A DNA stretch of 64,000 nucleotides from CAYLRY01 sp964386535 (GCA_964386535.1 CAYLRY010000006.1:31674-95673); one strand, 5' to 3'. Positions 50,808 to 60,154 are shown, counted from the stretch's first letter. Notes: generated from the sequence alone by a model not told the origin. Made by a program: numbers and translations.

Positions 50808-52928
50808 TTAGCCCTTTATTCCCAAAATATCCAGCAGCTCATTTTCGCTGATTTGCCGCACTCCCTGGGCTTGAGCCCGGGCTACTTTGGCGCCAGGATC
50901 CTCGCCAACCACCAGGTAACTGGTCCTGCGGGTAATATCGCTTTTTGCGCTGCCACCCAGGGCCTTAATTTTTTCTTCAGCTTCTTCCCGGCTGAAGGTA
51001 CGCAGTTTGCCAGTAATAACAAATTCCATCCCTGCCAGGGGCAGATTTTCAGGACCTGCTATGGTCTCCTGTTGTAGTTTGACCCCGGCCTTCTTAAGTT
51101 TATCAATAATCAAACGGTTGCGTTCTAGCTTGAAGAAATCCAAAATGCTCATGGTTATTTTGGGACCAATAGCAGGCACGGACATCAGGTCAGGTTCGGT
51201 AGCCTGCATCAGGGCATCAATACTGGGGAACCTTTTTACCAGGCGGTCAGCCATTTCTTCACCTACATGCCGGATGCCCAGTCCGAAAAGTACCCGGTTA
51301 AGCGACCTGCTGCGGCTGTTTTGGATCTGTTCTATCAGTTTACCTGCGCTTTTCTCGCCCATTCTTTCAAGTTCAAGTAGATGCTCTTTTTTAAGGTAGT
51401 AGATATCCGCCACATCCTGTATCAGATTGCTTCCTGTAATTCCTTTCGGCGGGGTCCCTGTAGCAGAAATATTCAACTGAAGCTGTTTATTTTTAGAGGC
51501 AGCCTTCTCCTTTTTCAAAGTCAAAAGGGCTTCGGCCATGGATTCACCGATTCCCCGGATGTCCATGGCTGAACGAGAGGCGAAATGCTGGAGGTGCTCT
51601 TTTAACTGAGCCGGGCAGGCGGCGTTGGTGCAGTAGTACATCACTTCACCTTCAACTTTAAAGACCTCTGAGCCGCAGGAAGGACAGGAAGGCTGTCCTT
51701 CCTGGTTTTTCGGTAAAGCATCCAGCAGGTTAAACTCTTTATCGTCACCGGTATGACGGCTGGGACCAACTACCTCAGGTATGACATCCCCGGCGCGGCG
51801 CACAATAACCATGTCACCGGCATGGATGTTTTTCCGGTTAATATCTTCTTCATTATGCAGTGCAGCGCGGCTGACAGTGACTCCACCGATAGCCACCGGC
51901 TCCAGTACGGCCACAGGATTCAGTGTCCCTGTCCGTCCAACACTGATTTCGATTTTGATTAAGCGGGTGGTCGTTTCAATTGGCGGGAATTTATAGGCGA
52001 TGGCCCAGCGGGGCTCACGACCTACTGAGCCTAGCCGTTCCTGTAGGCGTATTTGGTTGATCTTGACCACTATGCCGTCTGCCTCATATTCCAGGCTGTC
52101 GCGGTTGGCTAACCAATTATGGTAGTATTCTTTTACCTGCTCTATATTAGCCAGAAGACGGTTATGGGGATTGGTGCGGAAGCCCAGGGATTTCAGATAT
52201 TCCAGGATCTCCCAGTGGGTTTCCGGGGTAGCTGCGCCCTCGATCCAGCCCAGGTGATAGATAAACATATTCAAAGGACGCCTGGCCGCTATGCGGGGGT
52301 CTAACTGGCGGACGGAACCGGCAGCGGCATTACGGGGATTAGCAAATAGCGGCAGTCCCTCCACGGCTCTTTCCTCGTTGACTTTTTGGAACCCAGACTT
52401 GGGCAGATACACTTCTCCACGTACTTCGAATTGAGGTGGTGCCTTCCCTCTTAGTACTAGAGGTATACTGTGAATGGTCCTTATATTCTGGGTTATATTT
52501 TCACCGCGCGAGCCGTCTCCCCGTGTGGCGCCGATTTCCAGCCTGCCATTGACATAGGTCAGGGCTACTGCCAGGCCGTCTATCTTATGCTCGCAAACGA
52601 AATTGAAGTCTTCGCTGTTTAGCAATTTGAGGATTCTTGTATACCAGGCGTCCAGTTCAGCGTCGTTGCCTACATCGTCCAGGGATAGCATGGGGACGCG
52701 GTGCTCTACTATGCCCAGGGCTTCCACCGGAGCAGCGCCCACACGCTGGGTGGGTGAGTCAGGGGTAACCAGTTCAGGATGCTGCGCTTCCAGGCGGCGC
52801 AGGGCATGCATAAGCTTATCATAATCTGCATCACTGATTTCCGGTTTATCCAGCGTATAATAAAGGTAATTATGACGGTTGATCTCAGATCTGAGATTAT
52901 TTATTTGAGTAATAGTATCTTCCAGCAT
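50808..52928 (-). CDS. ligA: NAD+-dependent DNA ligase
   Basis: 706-residue replicative and repair ligase, slightly longer than the usual ~670. N-terminal Ia domain, adenylation Lys115 in the K-I-D-G motif (C-E-H-K-I-D-G), OB fold, zinc finger C-P-S-C-G-S then C-T-N-A-A-C near residues 410-430, helix-hairpin-helix region, C-terminal BRCT domain. An insertion of about 25 residues rich in Lys and Gln (after A-L-L-T-L-K-K-E-K) breaks the usual L-x-D-V-A-D-I-Y-Y-L lead-in to the HhH part. Two neighbouring gene starts and ends are 300-800 bp away. Confidence 0.95.
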   Translation of the reverse strand: MLEDTITQINNLRSEINRHNYLYYTLDKPEISDADYDKLMHALRRLEAQHPELVTPDSPTQRVGAAPVEALGIVEHRVPMLSLDDVGNDAELDAWYTRILKLLNSEDFNFVCEHKIDGLAVALTYVNGRLEIGATRGDGSRGENITQNIRTIHSIPLVLRGKAPPQFEVRGEVYLPKSGFQKVNEERAVEGLPLFANPRNAAAGSVRQLDPRIAARRPLNMFIYHLGWIEGAATPETHWEILEYLKSLGFRTNPHNRLLANIEQVKEYYHNWLANRDSLEYEADGIVVKINQIRLQERLGSVGREPRWAIAYKFPPIETTTRLIKIEISVGRTGTLNPVAVLEPVAIGGVTVSRAALHNEEDINRKNIHAGDMVIVRRAGDVIPEVVGPSRHTGDDKEFNLLDALPKNQEGQPSCPSCGSEVFKVEGEVMYYCTNAACPAQLKEHLQHFASRSAMDIRGIGESMAEALLTLKKEKAASKNKQLQLNISATGTPPKGITGSNLIQDVADIYYLKKEHLLELERMGEKSAGKLIEQIQNSRSRSLNRVLFGLGIRHVGEEMADRLVKRFPSIDALMQATEPDLMSVPAIGPKITMSILDFFKLERNRLIIDKLKKAGVKLQQETIAGPENLPLAGMEFVITGKLRTFSREEAEEKIKALGGSAKSDITRRTSYLVVGEDPGAKVARAQAQGVRQISENELLDILGIKG

Positions 52929-53149
52929 ATGCGCTCTTCTTGAACTGACTTAAAGTTTTTAAAAGGACTTAAGATCTGGTTTTTTGCCTTGTAAATGCAC
53001 TTTCAACAACGCAGTGTCCAGTCTACTGCTTCACAATGGTCATGATATCCCTATTATTTATTATTATACTGACCTTTTCCCTTAATATTAAAGTAAATAT
53101 TTTTACGAAAGGCAAGAAGGCTATTTTAACATAATTTAACATCATATAT

Positions 53150-53178
53150 TCTCAAATAGGCAGGAGGTTTCTGCACCA
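53150..53178 (+). repeat. Dispersed 29-nt intergenic repeat, copy 2
   Basis: Pairs with 3314-3342: same TCTCAAATAGGCA start and TGCACCA end, with four differences over 29 nt. Located in the 829-bp stretch. See the copy-1 entry. Confidence 0.5.
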
Positions 53179-53434
53179 ATATTATTCAGGCTTGTTTAGC
53201 TTCATTTGATAGTGAATCAAGGTTTATGACGGCGGGCACCTTATCCGTTGGTAAAGCTATTTTGGTTTTTACTGAGGTCGTTTTTAGCTGCTATTAGTAC
53301 CACCAATTAATTATTATTTATAGCAGGATTACTGGTTTTTTCATAAAACCTGCCTGTCTTAAGAACTCTTTCCGGATAAGTATTGAACAAGTATAGATTC
53401 CATTTTGTTGAATAATATCCATCTACTGTAAAAT

Positions 53435-53584
53435 ATGATCACGGATTCAGGTGAATTGATCTTAATGGCTTATTATTGCACTCTTAGTGCATCAGATGCA
53501 ACGGATATATTAAAAAGTGAACTGGGAGCCGAATCCAGCAAATATAAGATAGAAGAAAGATTTCTCTCAAGTATTTTAATATAG
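53435..53584 (+). CDS. Possible 49-residue small protein (weak)
   Basis: Short frame with mixed polar sequence and a D-A-T-D-I-L-K-S-E-L-G-A-E-S-S-K-Y-K helix-like central part. No ribosome site precedes the ATG, no hydrophobic segment, no family recognised. It stands alone in AT-rich DNA, where chance frames of this size are expected. Reported so that it is not lost; probably not a gene. Confidence 0.15.
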   Translation: MITDSGELILMAYYCTLSASDATDILKSELGAESSKYKIEERFLSSILI

Positions 53585-53757
53585 GTAAAATAAATTGAAA
53601 AATATATGCCCTGAACATCTGGATGAATAGAAATCAGTAAATGACCTTGAAATTAAAGAGTTAAGATTAAGAATTTACCTTCTTTATAAATAAATCAAAT
53701 AAACAATAAATAGACCATTGGAAAATCGCGGTCACCAGGGCATAGCAAATAGTAATT

Positions 53758-55059
53758 ATGGAAAAACAGCGAATTATTGTGATCGGAGCCGGTGCAGGGG
53801 GATTGATGGCAGCCGGCAGAGCTGCGGAAAAGGATGCCAGGGTACTCTTATTGGAAAAAACCGATCACCCGGGCCAAAAAATATTGATCAGCGGCAAGAC
53901 GCGCTGCAATTTGACTAATGCCTGCGAATTGGACAACTTCATCAGCGCCTATGGCCGTAACGGACGTTTCCTTTTCAGCGCCTTTCACCGTTTTTTTCGC
54001 GATGAACTCCTGGAGCTTATGCAAAGTTACGGGGTGGAGACCAAAACAGAAAGGGGAGGCCGCATCTTTCCGGTTTCTGATGACGCGCAGCAAGTAGTCC
54101 GGGCTTTGGTAAAGTACGGCGCTGACCATGGCGTAGAACTTCAGACTAAGGTTAAGGTTACAGGCATTCTTACTAAAAAAAGCAATGTTGACACGTTTCC
54201 GGTTGTCTGCGGTGTGCGGACAGAAAAAAAGGACTATCAGGCCGGGGCAGTCATCCTGGCTACGGGAGGGGCCTCCTTTCCTGCTACCGGTTCTTCCGGA
54301 GACGGTTACCGCATGGCGGCAGACCTGGGCCACACGATTGTGAAATTACGTCCCGGGTTGGTACCTCTGGTGGTGGAAGAAACTGAGCTGGCAGCCAGCA
54401 TGCAGGGCATCAGTTTACGCAATGTACGGCTGACTGCCTTTCGAGGGCGAGCCCTGGACGGAGAATTGGTAAAGAACTCCAGTGTGATAGACAGTCTTCA
54501 GGGAGAAATGATGTTCACCCATTTCGGGATCGGCGGTCCCATCACCCTCCAGATGAGTCTCGGGGTGGTAAAAGCCCTGGAGAACGGGCCGGTAAGCGTG
54601 GCTATTGATCTGAAACCGGCACTGGATATGAAGCAATTGCAGCAGAGATTGCAGAGGGATTTCGATAGTCACAGTAAGCGGTCTTTGCATAATATCATGA
54701 AAGAGCTTCTACCGCAAAAAATGATTGAGCCTGTGATTAAGCTGAGCGGAGTAGCCGCTGAAAAGCCCGCACATCAGATCAACTCCGCAGAAAGGGACCG
54801 CCTGGCATCATTATTGAAAAATTTGCAGTTTAATATCAAAAGCTCTTTACCCTTAAGTTCTGCCATGGTAACCTCCGGAGGTGTGGACCTGTCAGAGATT
54901 GAGCCGCGGACTTTGGCTTCGCGACTGGTCAAAGGCCTGTACTTTTGCGGTGAGGTGATGGACATTAACGCCGATACCGGCGGTTATAATCTTCAGGCGG
55001 CCTTTTCAACGGGGTTTGTAGCAGGAGAAAGCGCTGCTGAATTCTTAAAAAGGAACTAA
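53758..55059 (+). CDS. HI0933/BaiN-family FAD-dependent oxidoreductase
   Basis: 433-residue flavoprotein. N-terminal Rossmann motif I-V-I-G-A-G-A-G-G-L-M-A-A-G near residues 7-20, then H-P-G-Q-K-I-L-I-S-G-K-T-R-C-N-L-T-N, the hallmark of the HI0933/BaiN (TIGR00275) family. G-R-I-F-P-V-S-D-D-A and A-T-G-G-A-S-F-P-A-T-G-S-S-G-D-G follow, and the C-terminus holds G-G-V-D-L-S-E-I and F-C-G-E-V-M-D-I-N-A-D-T-G-G-Y-N-L-Q. The true substrate of the family is mostly unknown; a related bacterial enzyme acts on bile acid intermediates. No ribosome site is visible. Stands alone between non-coding stretches. Confidence 0.88.
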   Translation: MEKQRIIVIGAGAGGLMAAGRAAEKDARVLLLEKTDHPGQKILISGKTRCNLTNACELDNFISAYGRNGRFLFSAFHRFFRDELLELMQSYGVETKTERGGRIFPVSDDAQQVVRALVKYGADHGVELQTKVKVTGILTKKSNVDTFPVVCGVRTEKKDYQAGAVILATGGASFPATGSSGDGYRMAADLGHTIVKLRPGLVPLVVEETELAASMQGISLRNVRLTAFRGRALDGELVKNSSVIDSLQGEMMFTHFGIGGPITLQMSLGVVKALENGPVSVAIDLKPALDMKQLQQRLQRDFDSHSKRSLHNIMKELLPQKMIEPVIKLSGVAAEKPAHQINSAERDRLASLLKNLQFNIKSSLPLSSAMVTSGGVDLSEIEPRTLASRLVKGLYFCGEVMDINADTGGYNLQAAFSTGFVAGESAAEFLKRN

Positions 55060-55421
55060 ACGGCGGGATCGCCCTACCTCCGGATGATTTGTCCCCTCCT
55101 CCCTCCAGCAAGCTCTCATCATTATCCATAAATCTCGCTGGCTATAATGGATTAGGCATGTCATTCCTGTAAAGGCAGGGATCTACCGTCTCCTTTGAAT
55201 TATACTTTGTCCGCTCGAAATGGGCAGCAGATGCAAACGGCTGGGTTGACAGGCTTTCTGATTTTAAACAATCTCTTATCCTGGTATCCAGTCAAGATGT
55301 GGGACGTGTTCAACTTGTAGATTCCGGATAATGTCCTGGATAGATTTACTGGGTGCACGGCTCATATTATCAGCCGTCTTCATGGTTTTTGGGTATACCG
55401 ATGCTATCAAGATAAGAAAAA
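55060..55421. other. 362-bp intergenic region
   Basis: No gene. Contains CATGTCATTCCTGTAAAGG then CAGGGATCTA near 55157-55183, like the common GTCATTCCCGCGAA...GCGGGAATC intergenic repeat, in degenerate form. No strong hairpin terminator after the flavoprotein. Confidence 0.5.
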
Positions 55422-55886
55422 TTACTTAACTGTTGTAGGAGGGTTATTGAGCACAGGACTATCATCTACAGGATGCACAATAAATTGTACAGATGAGCCT
55501 TCAGCCACTATAGAACCGTCATGACGCTTCATCTGTACTGCGATCTCAATCGTTCTGCTGGTCTTTTTGGTTATCTGTGCCGTGATGATTAAAGGCTCTC
55601 CTATACGGGCCATGCTTTTATACCTGATCTCCAGTTTGGCGGTAACAGCATAAATCTTATTCACAAAAGTAGCTAGACCTACGCATTCGTCAATGGCAGC
55701 ACTTAAAGCCCCTCCATGGGCGAATCCGGGCCAGCCCTGATGACATTCAGTAGGTGTAAACTCAGCCCGGGCTATTGGATTATTACGGTCCATTTTGATT
55801 TTCAAACTATGAGGATTATCCTTACCACAACCGAAGCACATGGGGTTTTCATCTACTTTGACCAGCGATAAATGGGGTATTTCCAT
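55422..55886 (-). CDS. PaaI/hotdog-fold thioesterase
   Basis: 154-residue hotdog-fold protein, probably an acyl-CoA thioesterase. I start at 55886 (GGAGG 6 nt upstream of an ATG), dropping 25 unconserved residues of a longer frame. Features: C-F-G-C-G-K-D-N-P near residue 17, H-Q-G-W-P-G-F-A-H-G-G near 50 with the typical H-G-G, then D-E-C-V-G, and a polar end. The H-G-G with a downstream acidic residue is the hotdog catalytic pattern. Substrate unknown. Single gene facing away from the flavoprotein. Confidence 0.85.
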   Translation of the reverse strand: MEIPHLSLVKVDENPMCFGCGKDNPHSLKIKMDRNNPIARAEFTPTECHQGWPGFAHGGALSAAIDECVGLATFVNKIYAVTAKLEIRYKSMARIGEPLIITAQITKKTSRTIEIAVQMKRHDGSIVAEGSSVQFIVHPVDDSPVLNNPPTTVK

Positions 55887-56179
55887 ATTTTCCTCCGTGG
55901 GTATCTTTAATAATGGGACAGCTACCAGGAACCAGAGTTCTAACTCCGAACACAAATTCAAATCTGACCATATTGTAAAAAGGGATTAATTGAGCATTTT
56001 TCTTAAAAATTTTACTGCGAAAATCCACTGAAAATAAAACTTTAGGATCTTATTACACTTGAGCCGAATCTCAAAAATCAAAAACATTGATCAAAAATGA
56101 AATATGATCTCTAGCATACATTTTTGTCCTGTGCGGTCAGAAAAGCATGCGATAGCGCGTTGTTTAGAAATAACCCTCT

Positions 56180-56767
56180 TTAGAGTACCTGTACACCGAA
56201 TTCTTTTAAATTCTCAACCAGGGCATGCAGAGGCAGTCCCATAACATTATAATAATCACCATTGATTTTCTCCACGATAACTGCCCCCAGCCCCTGAATA
56301 GCATAAGCGCCAGCTTTATCCAGGGGTTCGCCGGTTTTTACATAATTTTGTACTTCTTCCGTTGTCAGCTTTTTGAAATAGACTCTGGTTTCCACCGTCA
56401 GTGTGACCAGCTTAAGAGTGACGGTGTCATATATGGTTAACCCTGTAATAACCCTGTGGGATTTACCACTCATATTCATCAGCATTTTCCGGGCTGCTCC
56501 TGCTGAATGCGGCTTGCCGATGATCTTACCTTTGAAAACCCCGATGGTATCAGCAGCTATAATAACGGCATCTCTATAGTTCTTTGCTACAGCCATGGCT
56601 TTACCAAGAGAAATTGATTTTACCAGTTCTTCAGGACTTAGTTCTCCATGGCAGTCTTCAGGATAATCACTGGGATCCACGGTAAATTTTAAGCCGATCT
56701 TTTCCAGCAACTCTTTACGTCTGGGAGAAGAGGAAGCCAAAACGATAGTCCGGCTGGAGTTCAACAA
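56180..56767 (-). CDS. maf: Maf-family nucleotide pyrophosphatase
   Basis: 195-residue house-cleaning nucleotide triphosphatase. L-A-S-S-S-P-R-R-K-E-L-L near residues 10-21 is the family signature, then V-I-I-A-A-D-T-I-G near 66-74, G-K-P-H-S-A-G-A-A-R-K-M-L and G-A-Y-A-I-Q-G-L-G-A. Length is normal. Its start overlaps the SDR gene's stop by 7 nt on the same strand, so the two are co-translated. The exact nucleotide substrate (dTTP/UTP versus m7GTP) cannot be read here. Confidence 0.93.
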   Translation of the reverse strand: MLNSSRTIVLASSSPRRKELLEKIGLKFTVDPSDYPEDCHGELSPEELVKSISLGKAMAVAKNYRDAVIIAADTIGVFKGKIIGKPHSAGAARKMLMNMSGKSHRVITGLTIYDTVTLKLVTLTVETRVYFKKLTTEEVQNYVKTGEPLDKAGAYAIQGLGAVIVEKINGDYYNVMGLPLHALVENLKEFGVQVL

Positions 56768-57516
56768 TATCCCCCGTCCACTCGTATTACCTGGGAGGTA
56801 ATATAGGCGGCCCTCTCGCTGGCCAGAAAAGCCACAACACCGGCAATATCTTCAGGTAGACCGAAACGCTTAATAGCCAGCCCTGCCATGATAGCCCTTT
56901 TTTCTGCTTCAGGTAGTGAAACTGTGGGCTCGGTAAGGATAAGGCCTGGAGCTATAGCATTGACTGTTATATTGCGTGAACCTATCTCCTGAGCCAGACT
57001 TTTAGTAAGGGCTATAATCCCAGCTTTGGAAGCAGCATAGTTAGCACGTCTGACGTTGCCGATTATCCCTGCCACGGAAGTAATGTTTATAATCCTTCCC
57101 CAGCGCTGTTCCAGCATGTAACGTAAAACGGATTTAGCGCAATGGAAATTGCTGCCCAGGTTAGTATCAATGACTTTATGCCAATCCCTTTCAGTCATAT
57201 TCAGGAGGAAGCTGTCCTGGTGAATCCCTACATTATTTACCAGGATATCGATTTTCCCCCATCTGGCAGCCACCAGAGAAACAGCAGACTGTACAGCAGC
57301 AGCATCGGAAACGTCAGCCAGTGCCGTCATGGCTTCACCACCCCTGCCTATGACTTCTTCTGCTACAGCTAAAGCTTGATCAGAACCGGGTAAATCATTA
57401 ATTGCCACTTGAGCGCCCATTTCAGCCAGTTTGAAAACCGTGGCTTTGCCGATTCCACGTGCTGCGCCAGTGACCAGCGCTACCCGTCCCTTGAGTTCCT
57501 GATTGGCTTTTATCAT
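56761..57516 (-). CDS. SDR-family oxidoreductase (FabG-like)
   Basis: 251-residue short-chain dehydrogenase/reductase. Glycine motif V-T-G-A-A-R-G-I-G near residues 14-22, N-N-V-G near 92, catalytic Tyr and Lys in Y-A-A-S-K near 155-159, Ser in I-T-S-V-A-G. Very close in form to 3-oxoacyl-ACP reductase (FabG), but no fatty-acid genes lie beside it, so substrate is open. It overlaps maf by 7 nt and shares its direction; the linkage to Maf has no obvious biochemical meaning. Confidence 0.88.
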   Translation of the reverse strand: MIKANQELKGRVALVTGAARGIGKATVFKLAEMGAQVAINDLPGSDQALAVAEEVIGRGGEAMTALADVSDAAAVQSAVSLVAARWGKIDILVNNVGIHQDSFLLNMTERDWHKVIDTNLGSNFHCAKSVLRYMLEQRWGRIINITSVAGIIGNVRRANYAASKAGIIALTKSLAQEIGSRNITVNAIAPGLILTEPTVSLPEAEKRAIMAGLAIKRFGLPEDIAGVVAFLASERAAYITSQVIRVDGGYC

Positions 57517-57766
57517 TTAATATAAGCCCTCCGGCATTTTGTAAAAAAAGTGAAAATTATATATTTTTCAACATACAGGTCAACTGTACCGGGTTTCCAG
57601 ACCTGTTTTTCTTTAATACGAATATGAGACCGGAAAGACTGGCTTTCCTCTAAGCTCCGGATTCTAAGAACTGATTAATTAAAAGAAAGTCCGGAATGAG
57701 CCTTATAACCTGTACCTAGAGTAACTAGGTACTTGTCTAAAACTATACTATTGGCAGGGGGAGATG

Positions 57767-58546
57767 TCAATTGGGCCTAGCTTTAACAATTTGGTCTTGA
57801 AGTGTATCTAACCAAGAGGCTGATTTTACTTCTCGTTCCAGCGTGTATCGAACATAGTTGGCCAGTATGTTTTTCAATTCGAAAGATAGTTCCGGGTTAA
57901 TCTTCAGCCTTTTAACAATATCAAAATTACTTTTTTGCAGCAACCGTAAAACTTTAATAGCATCAACGGAAATGGGAAGCGGTGAAGGATAGTCAAATTT
58001 ACATTCTTGACAGAGGATACCTCCAGCCCCTGAACAAAAGGCATTATCTTCAGGTTTCAATACTGTATGGCAGGATACACACTCCTGAAACTGAGGCCGG
58101 TAACCTGCTTTTTCCAGGAGGTGAAGCTCAAAGTAGCGCAGGGTCAATTCCGTATTTTGTGCCTGCGATAAGCTGCGCCAGGTTTCAAGTAAAAGAAAAA
58201 ACAGAGGCGCATCCACCACGTGTTCAGCAGTGAACTGATTTAACATTTCGGCAGTATACAATGCGAAAGAAGCCAACCAGAGGTCGTTTTTTAAAAACAT
58301 GAAGCTGTCCAGCGTCTGGCTTCCAATAATAGTGTCTAAGTTTCTACCGTGGGCCAGTCTTAAATGACTGTAGGTCAGTAGCTCCAGGTGTCCTGCCATT
58401 TTACTTTTAGGCCGTCTGACTCCTTTGGCTACCGCTTCGATCTTACCATATCCGGGGGTATACAGGGTAAGAATCCGATCAGCTTCACCGAGCTTGATCT
58501 TTTTAATAATCACCGCTTCGGTCTGGTAGTATCTTTCTTCTTGCAA
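57767..58546 (-). CDS. recO: DNA repair protein RecO
   Basis: 259-residue recombination mediator that helps RecA load onto SSB-coated DNA. N-terminal OB domain (Y-Y-Q-T-E-A-V-I-I-K, D-R-I-L-T-L-Y-T, K-G-V-R-R-P-K-S-K), then a helical domain, with a zinc-type Cys cluster C156-x2-C159, C171 and C179-x2-C182 (F-C-S-G-A-G-G-I-L-C-Q-E-C). Cys spacing fits RecO of Gram-positive-type bacteria. The gene is divergent from the DUF1015 gene, 233 bp away. Confidence 0.9.
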   Translation of the reverse strand: MQEERYYQTEAVIIKKIKLGEADRILTLYTPGYGKIEAVAKGVRRPKSKMAGHLELLTYSHLRLAHGRNLDTIIGSQTLDSFMFLKNDLWLASFALYTAEMLNQFTAEHVVDAPLFFLLLETWRSLSQAQNTELTLRYFELHLLEKAGYRPQFQECVSCHTVLKPEDNAFCSGAGGILCQECKFDYPSPLPISVDAIKVLRLLQKSNFDIVKRLKINPELSFELKNILANYVRYTLEREVKSASWLDTLQDQIVKARPN

Positions 58547-58680
58547 GTATTATTACACTCCCTCATGTTCTGGCGCAGTTATTGTAGAAAGGTTTCATGA
58601 TGGGGCCATGTTGATATTAGCGGAAAAAAAACATCTTGTCTAATGATGGTGAGAGACATATCAAATTATAATCATCTTAC

Positions 58681-58710
58681 GCGCTTATCTTTGCTTTCAC
58701 TTGCGCTTAT
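58681..58710. promoter_or_regulatory. Direct repeat GCGCTTAT in divergent recO / DUF1015 promoter region
   Basis: GCGCTTAT occurs at 58681-58688 and 58703-58710, 22 nt apart (about two helical turns), with similar CTT-rich flanks. They lie 70-100 nt before the DUF1015 start in the only regulatory space available. A dimeric regulator site is possible; chance is also possible. Confidence 0.3.
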
Positions 58711-58779
58711 TTTACTGTATAAAGTAAACTTAAAGCAGAAATAAAAACGAAATATATAATTCAATAGGGCGGTTAATTA

Positions 58780-60099
58780 ATGGCTGAAATTCGTCCGTTC
58801 CGGGGCATACGCTACAACCAAAAAATAATCAGCGACCTTACATCAGTGATTTGTCCTCCATATGACATCATCAGTCCTCAGCTTCAGGAAGAACTTTATC
58901 AATGCAGCGAATATAATTTCGTCAGAATTGAATATAACAGGGAACTACCTCAGGACAATGCACAGGATAACCGCTATCTCCGCTCAGCGGCTAACATGAT
59001 GCAATGGATCAAACAGGGCATTTTAAAGCAAGATGAGACTCCTGCTTTATATATTCACCAGCACTACTTTAGCTGCCAGGGCCGTCAATATAAAAGGAAC
59101 AATATTATCGCCGCGGTTAGGTTGGAGGAATGGGAAAGTAAGATCATAAGGCCCCATGAAAATATAATCCCCAGAGCAAAAAGCGACCGCTTAAATATGT
59201 TATGGGCTTGCCAGGCCAATACCAGTCCGGTACTGGCAATGTTTGAAGACCCACAGCAGATCATTTCATTTGCTTTAACCGCCCAAATGGTCCATCCTCC
59301 TCTTATCAACGCGGTAGATTATTTCGGCGAGCGTCACAAAGTCTGGGCCATCACTCAGCCTGAAATTATACAGCAAATACAAAAGGTGATTGAAGTCCAG
59401 CCATTATACATTGCTGACGGGCATCATCGTTATGACAGTGCACTTACACACCGCAGAGAGAAAGTGTCCCAATCAGACTCTTCTACCGGCCAGGAAGGAT
59501 ATAATTTCGTAATGACGAGTCTGGTAGATTTTACTGACCCCGGTCTGATTATTTTACCACCACACCGGTTGTTAAGGGGGATTTCACGGCCAATGATCAA
59601 TAATTTAAAGAGTCAACTTAGATCTTTTTTTGACATTGAAGAAATATCCATTAACCAGCCGAATGTCTGGCAACAGGTGGACGCTCAATTAAGCGGTATG
59701 AGACCGGATATGACCCGGGTAAGTCTGGCTATTTTCGGTTTGGAAAGTGAAAAACTACTAATACTAACTTTGCGTGAAGAAAATGCGGTAAACCAGATGA
59801 TGCCGGTTTTCCATGGAGATCTGTATAAAAAACTGGATGTTAGCCTGGTAGACCATGTTATCTTAGAGAAATTACTGTCTTTTGATAAAGATAAAGAAGA
59901 AAAAGCCCTGGTATACACCTACGATAGAATAGATGCTATCAAAAGGGTAAAGGAACAGGAATACCAACTCGTATTTCTTTTAAATCCCGTTAAACCCGAA
60001 CTTATACGTGCTGTTGCCGACGCCGGAGACCGTATGCCGCGGAAATCAACTTACTTTTATCCAAAATCTCCGGCCGGGCTTGTATTTTATAAGTGGTAA
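58780..60099 (+). CDS. DUF1015-family protein
   Basis: 439-residue protein, usual length of DUF1015. It begins A-E-I-R-P-F-R-G-I-R-Y, then V-I-C-P-P-Y-D-I-I-S-P near residues 24-34, N-F-V-R-I-E, and R-P-H-E-N-I near 127. The motif A-D-G-H-H-R (D213-G-H215-H216-R217) is like that of the ParB/sulfiredoxin-fold free serine kinases. Its neighbour is serA, with a convergent aminotransferase beyond, so a role in serine metabolism is a reasonable guess but not shown. The ATG at 58780 has no strong ribosome site. A bidirectional terminator separates it from serA. Confidence 0.8.
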   Translation: MAEIRPFRGIRYNQKIISDLTSVICPPYDIISPQLQEELYQCSEYNFVRIEYNRELPQDNAQDNRYLRSAANMMQWIKQGILKQDETPALYIHQHYFSCQGRQYKRNNIIAAVRLEEWESKIIRPHENIIPRAKSDRLNMLWACQANTSPVLAMFEDPQQIISFALTAQMVHPPLINAVDYFGERHKVWAITQPEIIQQIQKVIEVQPLYIADGHHRYDSALTHRREKVSQSDSSTGQEGYNFVMTSLVDFTDPGLIILPPHRLLRGISRPMINNLKSQLRSFFDIEEISINQPNVWQQVDAQLSGMRPDMTRVSLAIFGLESEKLLILTLREENAVNQMMPVFHGDLYKKLDVSLVDHVILEKLLSFDKDKEEKALVYTYDRIDAIKRVKEQEYQLVFLLNPVKPELIRAVADAGDRMPRKSTYFYPKSPAGLVFYKW

Positions 60100-60105
60100 T
60101 AAGAA

Positions 60106-60133
60106 AAAGGGGGAGCCGTTAGGCTCCCCCTTT
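60106..60133. terminator. Bidirectional intrinsic terminator between DUF1015 gene and serA
   Basis: AAAGGGGGAGCC / GGCTCCCCCTTT, a 12-bp perfect stem with a GTTA loop. The A-run on the left side supplies the T-run for the minus strand; the plus side has TTT within the stem. Six nt after the DUF1015 stop and 21 nt past the serA stop. Confidence 0.85.
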
Positions 60134-60154
60134 AGGTCCTTTCTGCTTAAGAGT

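Larger units (their letters stand above)
52929..53757. other. 829-bp non-coding stretch with repeat copy
   Basis: The longest gene-poor part of the window. It has a dispersed-repeat copy at 53150-53178, then AT-rich sequence. The only frame of note is 49 codons at 53435-53584 (M-I-T-D-S-G-E-L-I-L-M-A-Y-Y-C-T...), which lacks a ribosome site and a recognisable family; it could be a remnant. No tRNA, hairpin terminator or transposon end was seen. No convincing pseudogene. Confidence 0.6.

Noticed and set aside
57712..57732. Hairpin GTACCTAG / CTAGGTAC as a terminator of recO
   Set aside because: Perfect 8-bp stem, but no T-run on either strand; kept only as a curiosity.
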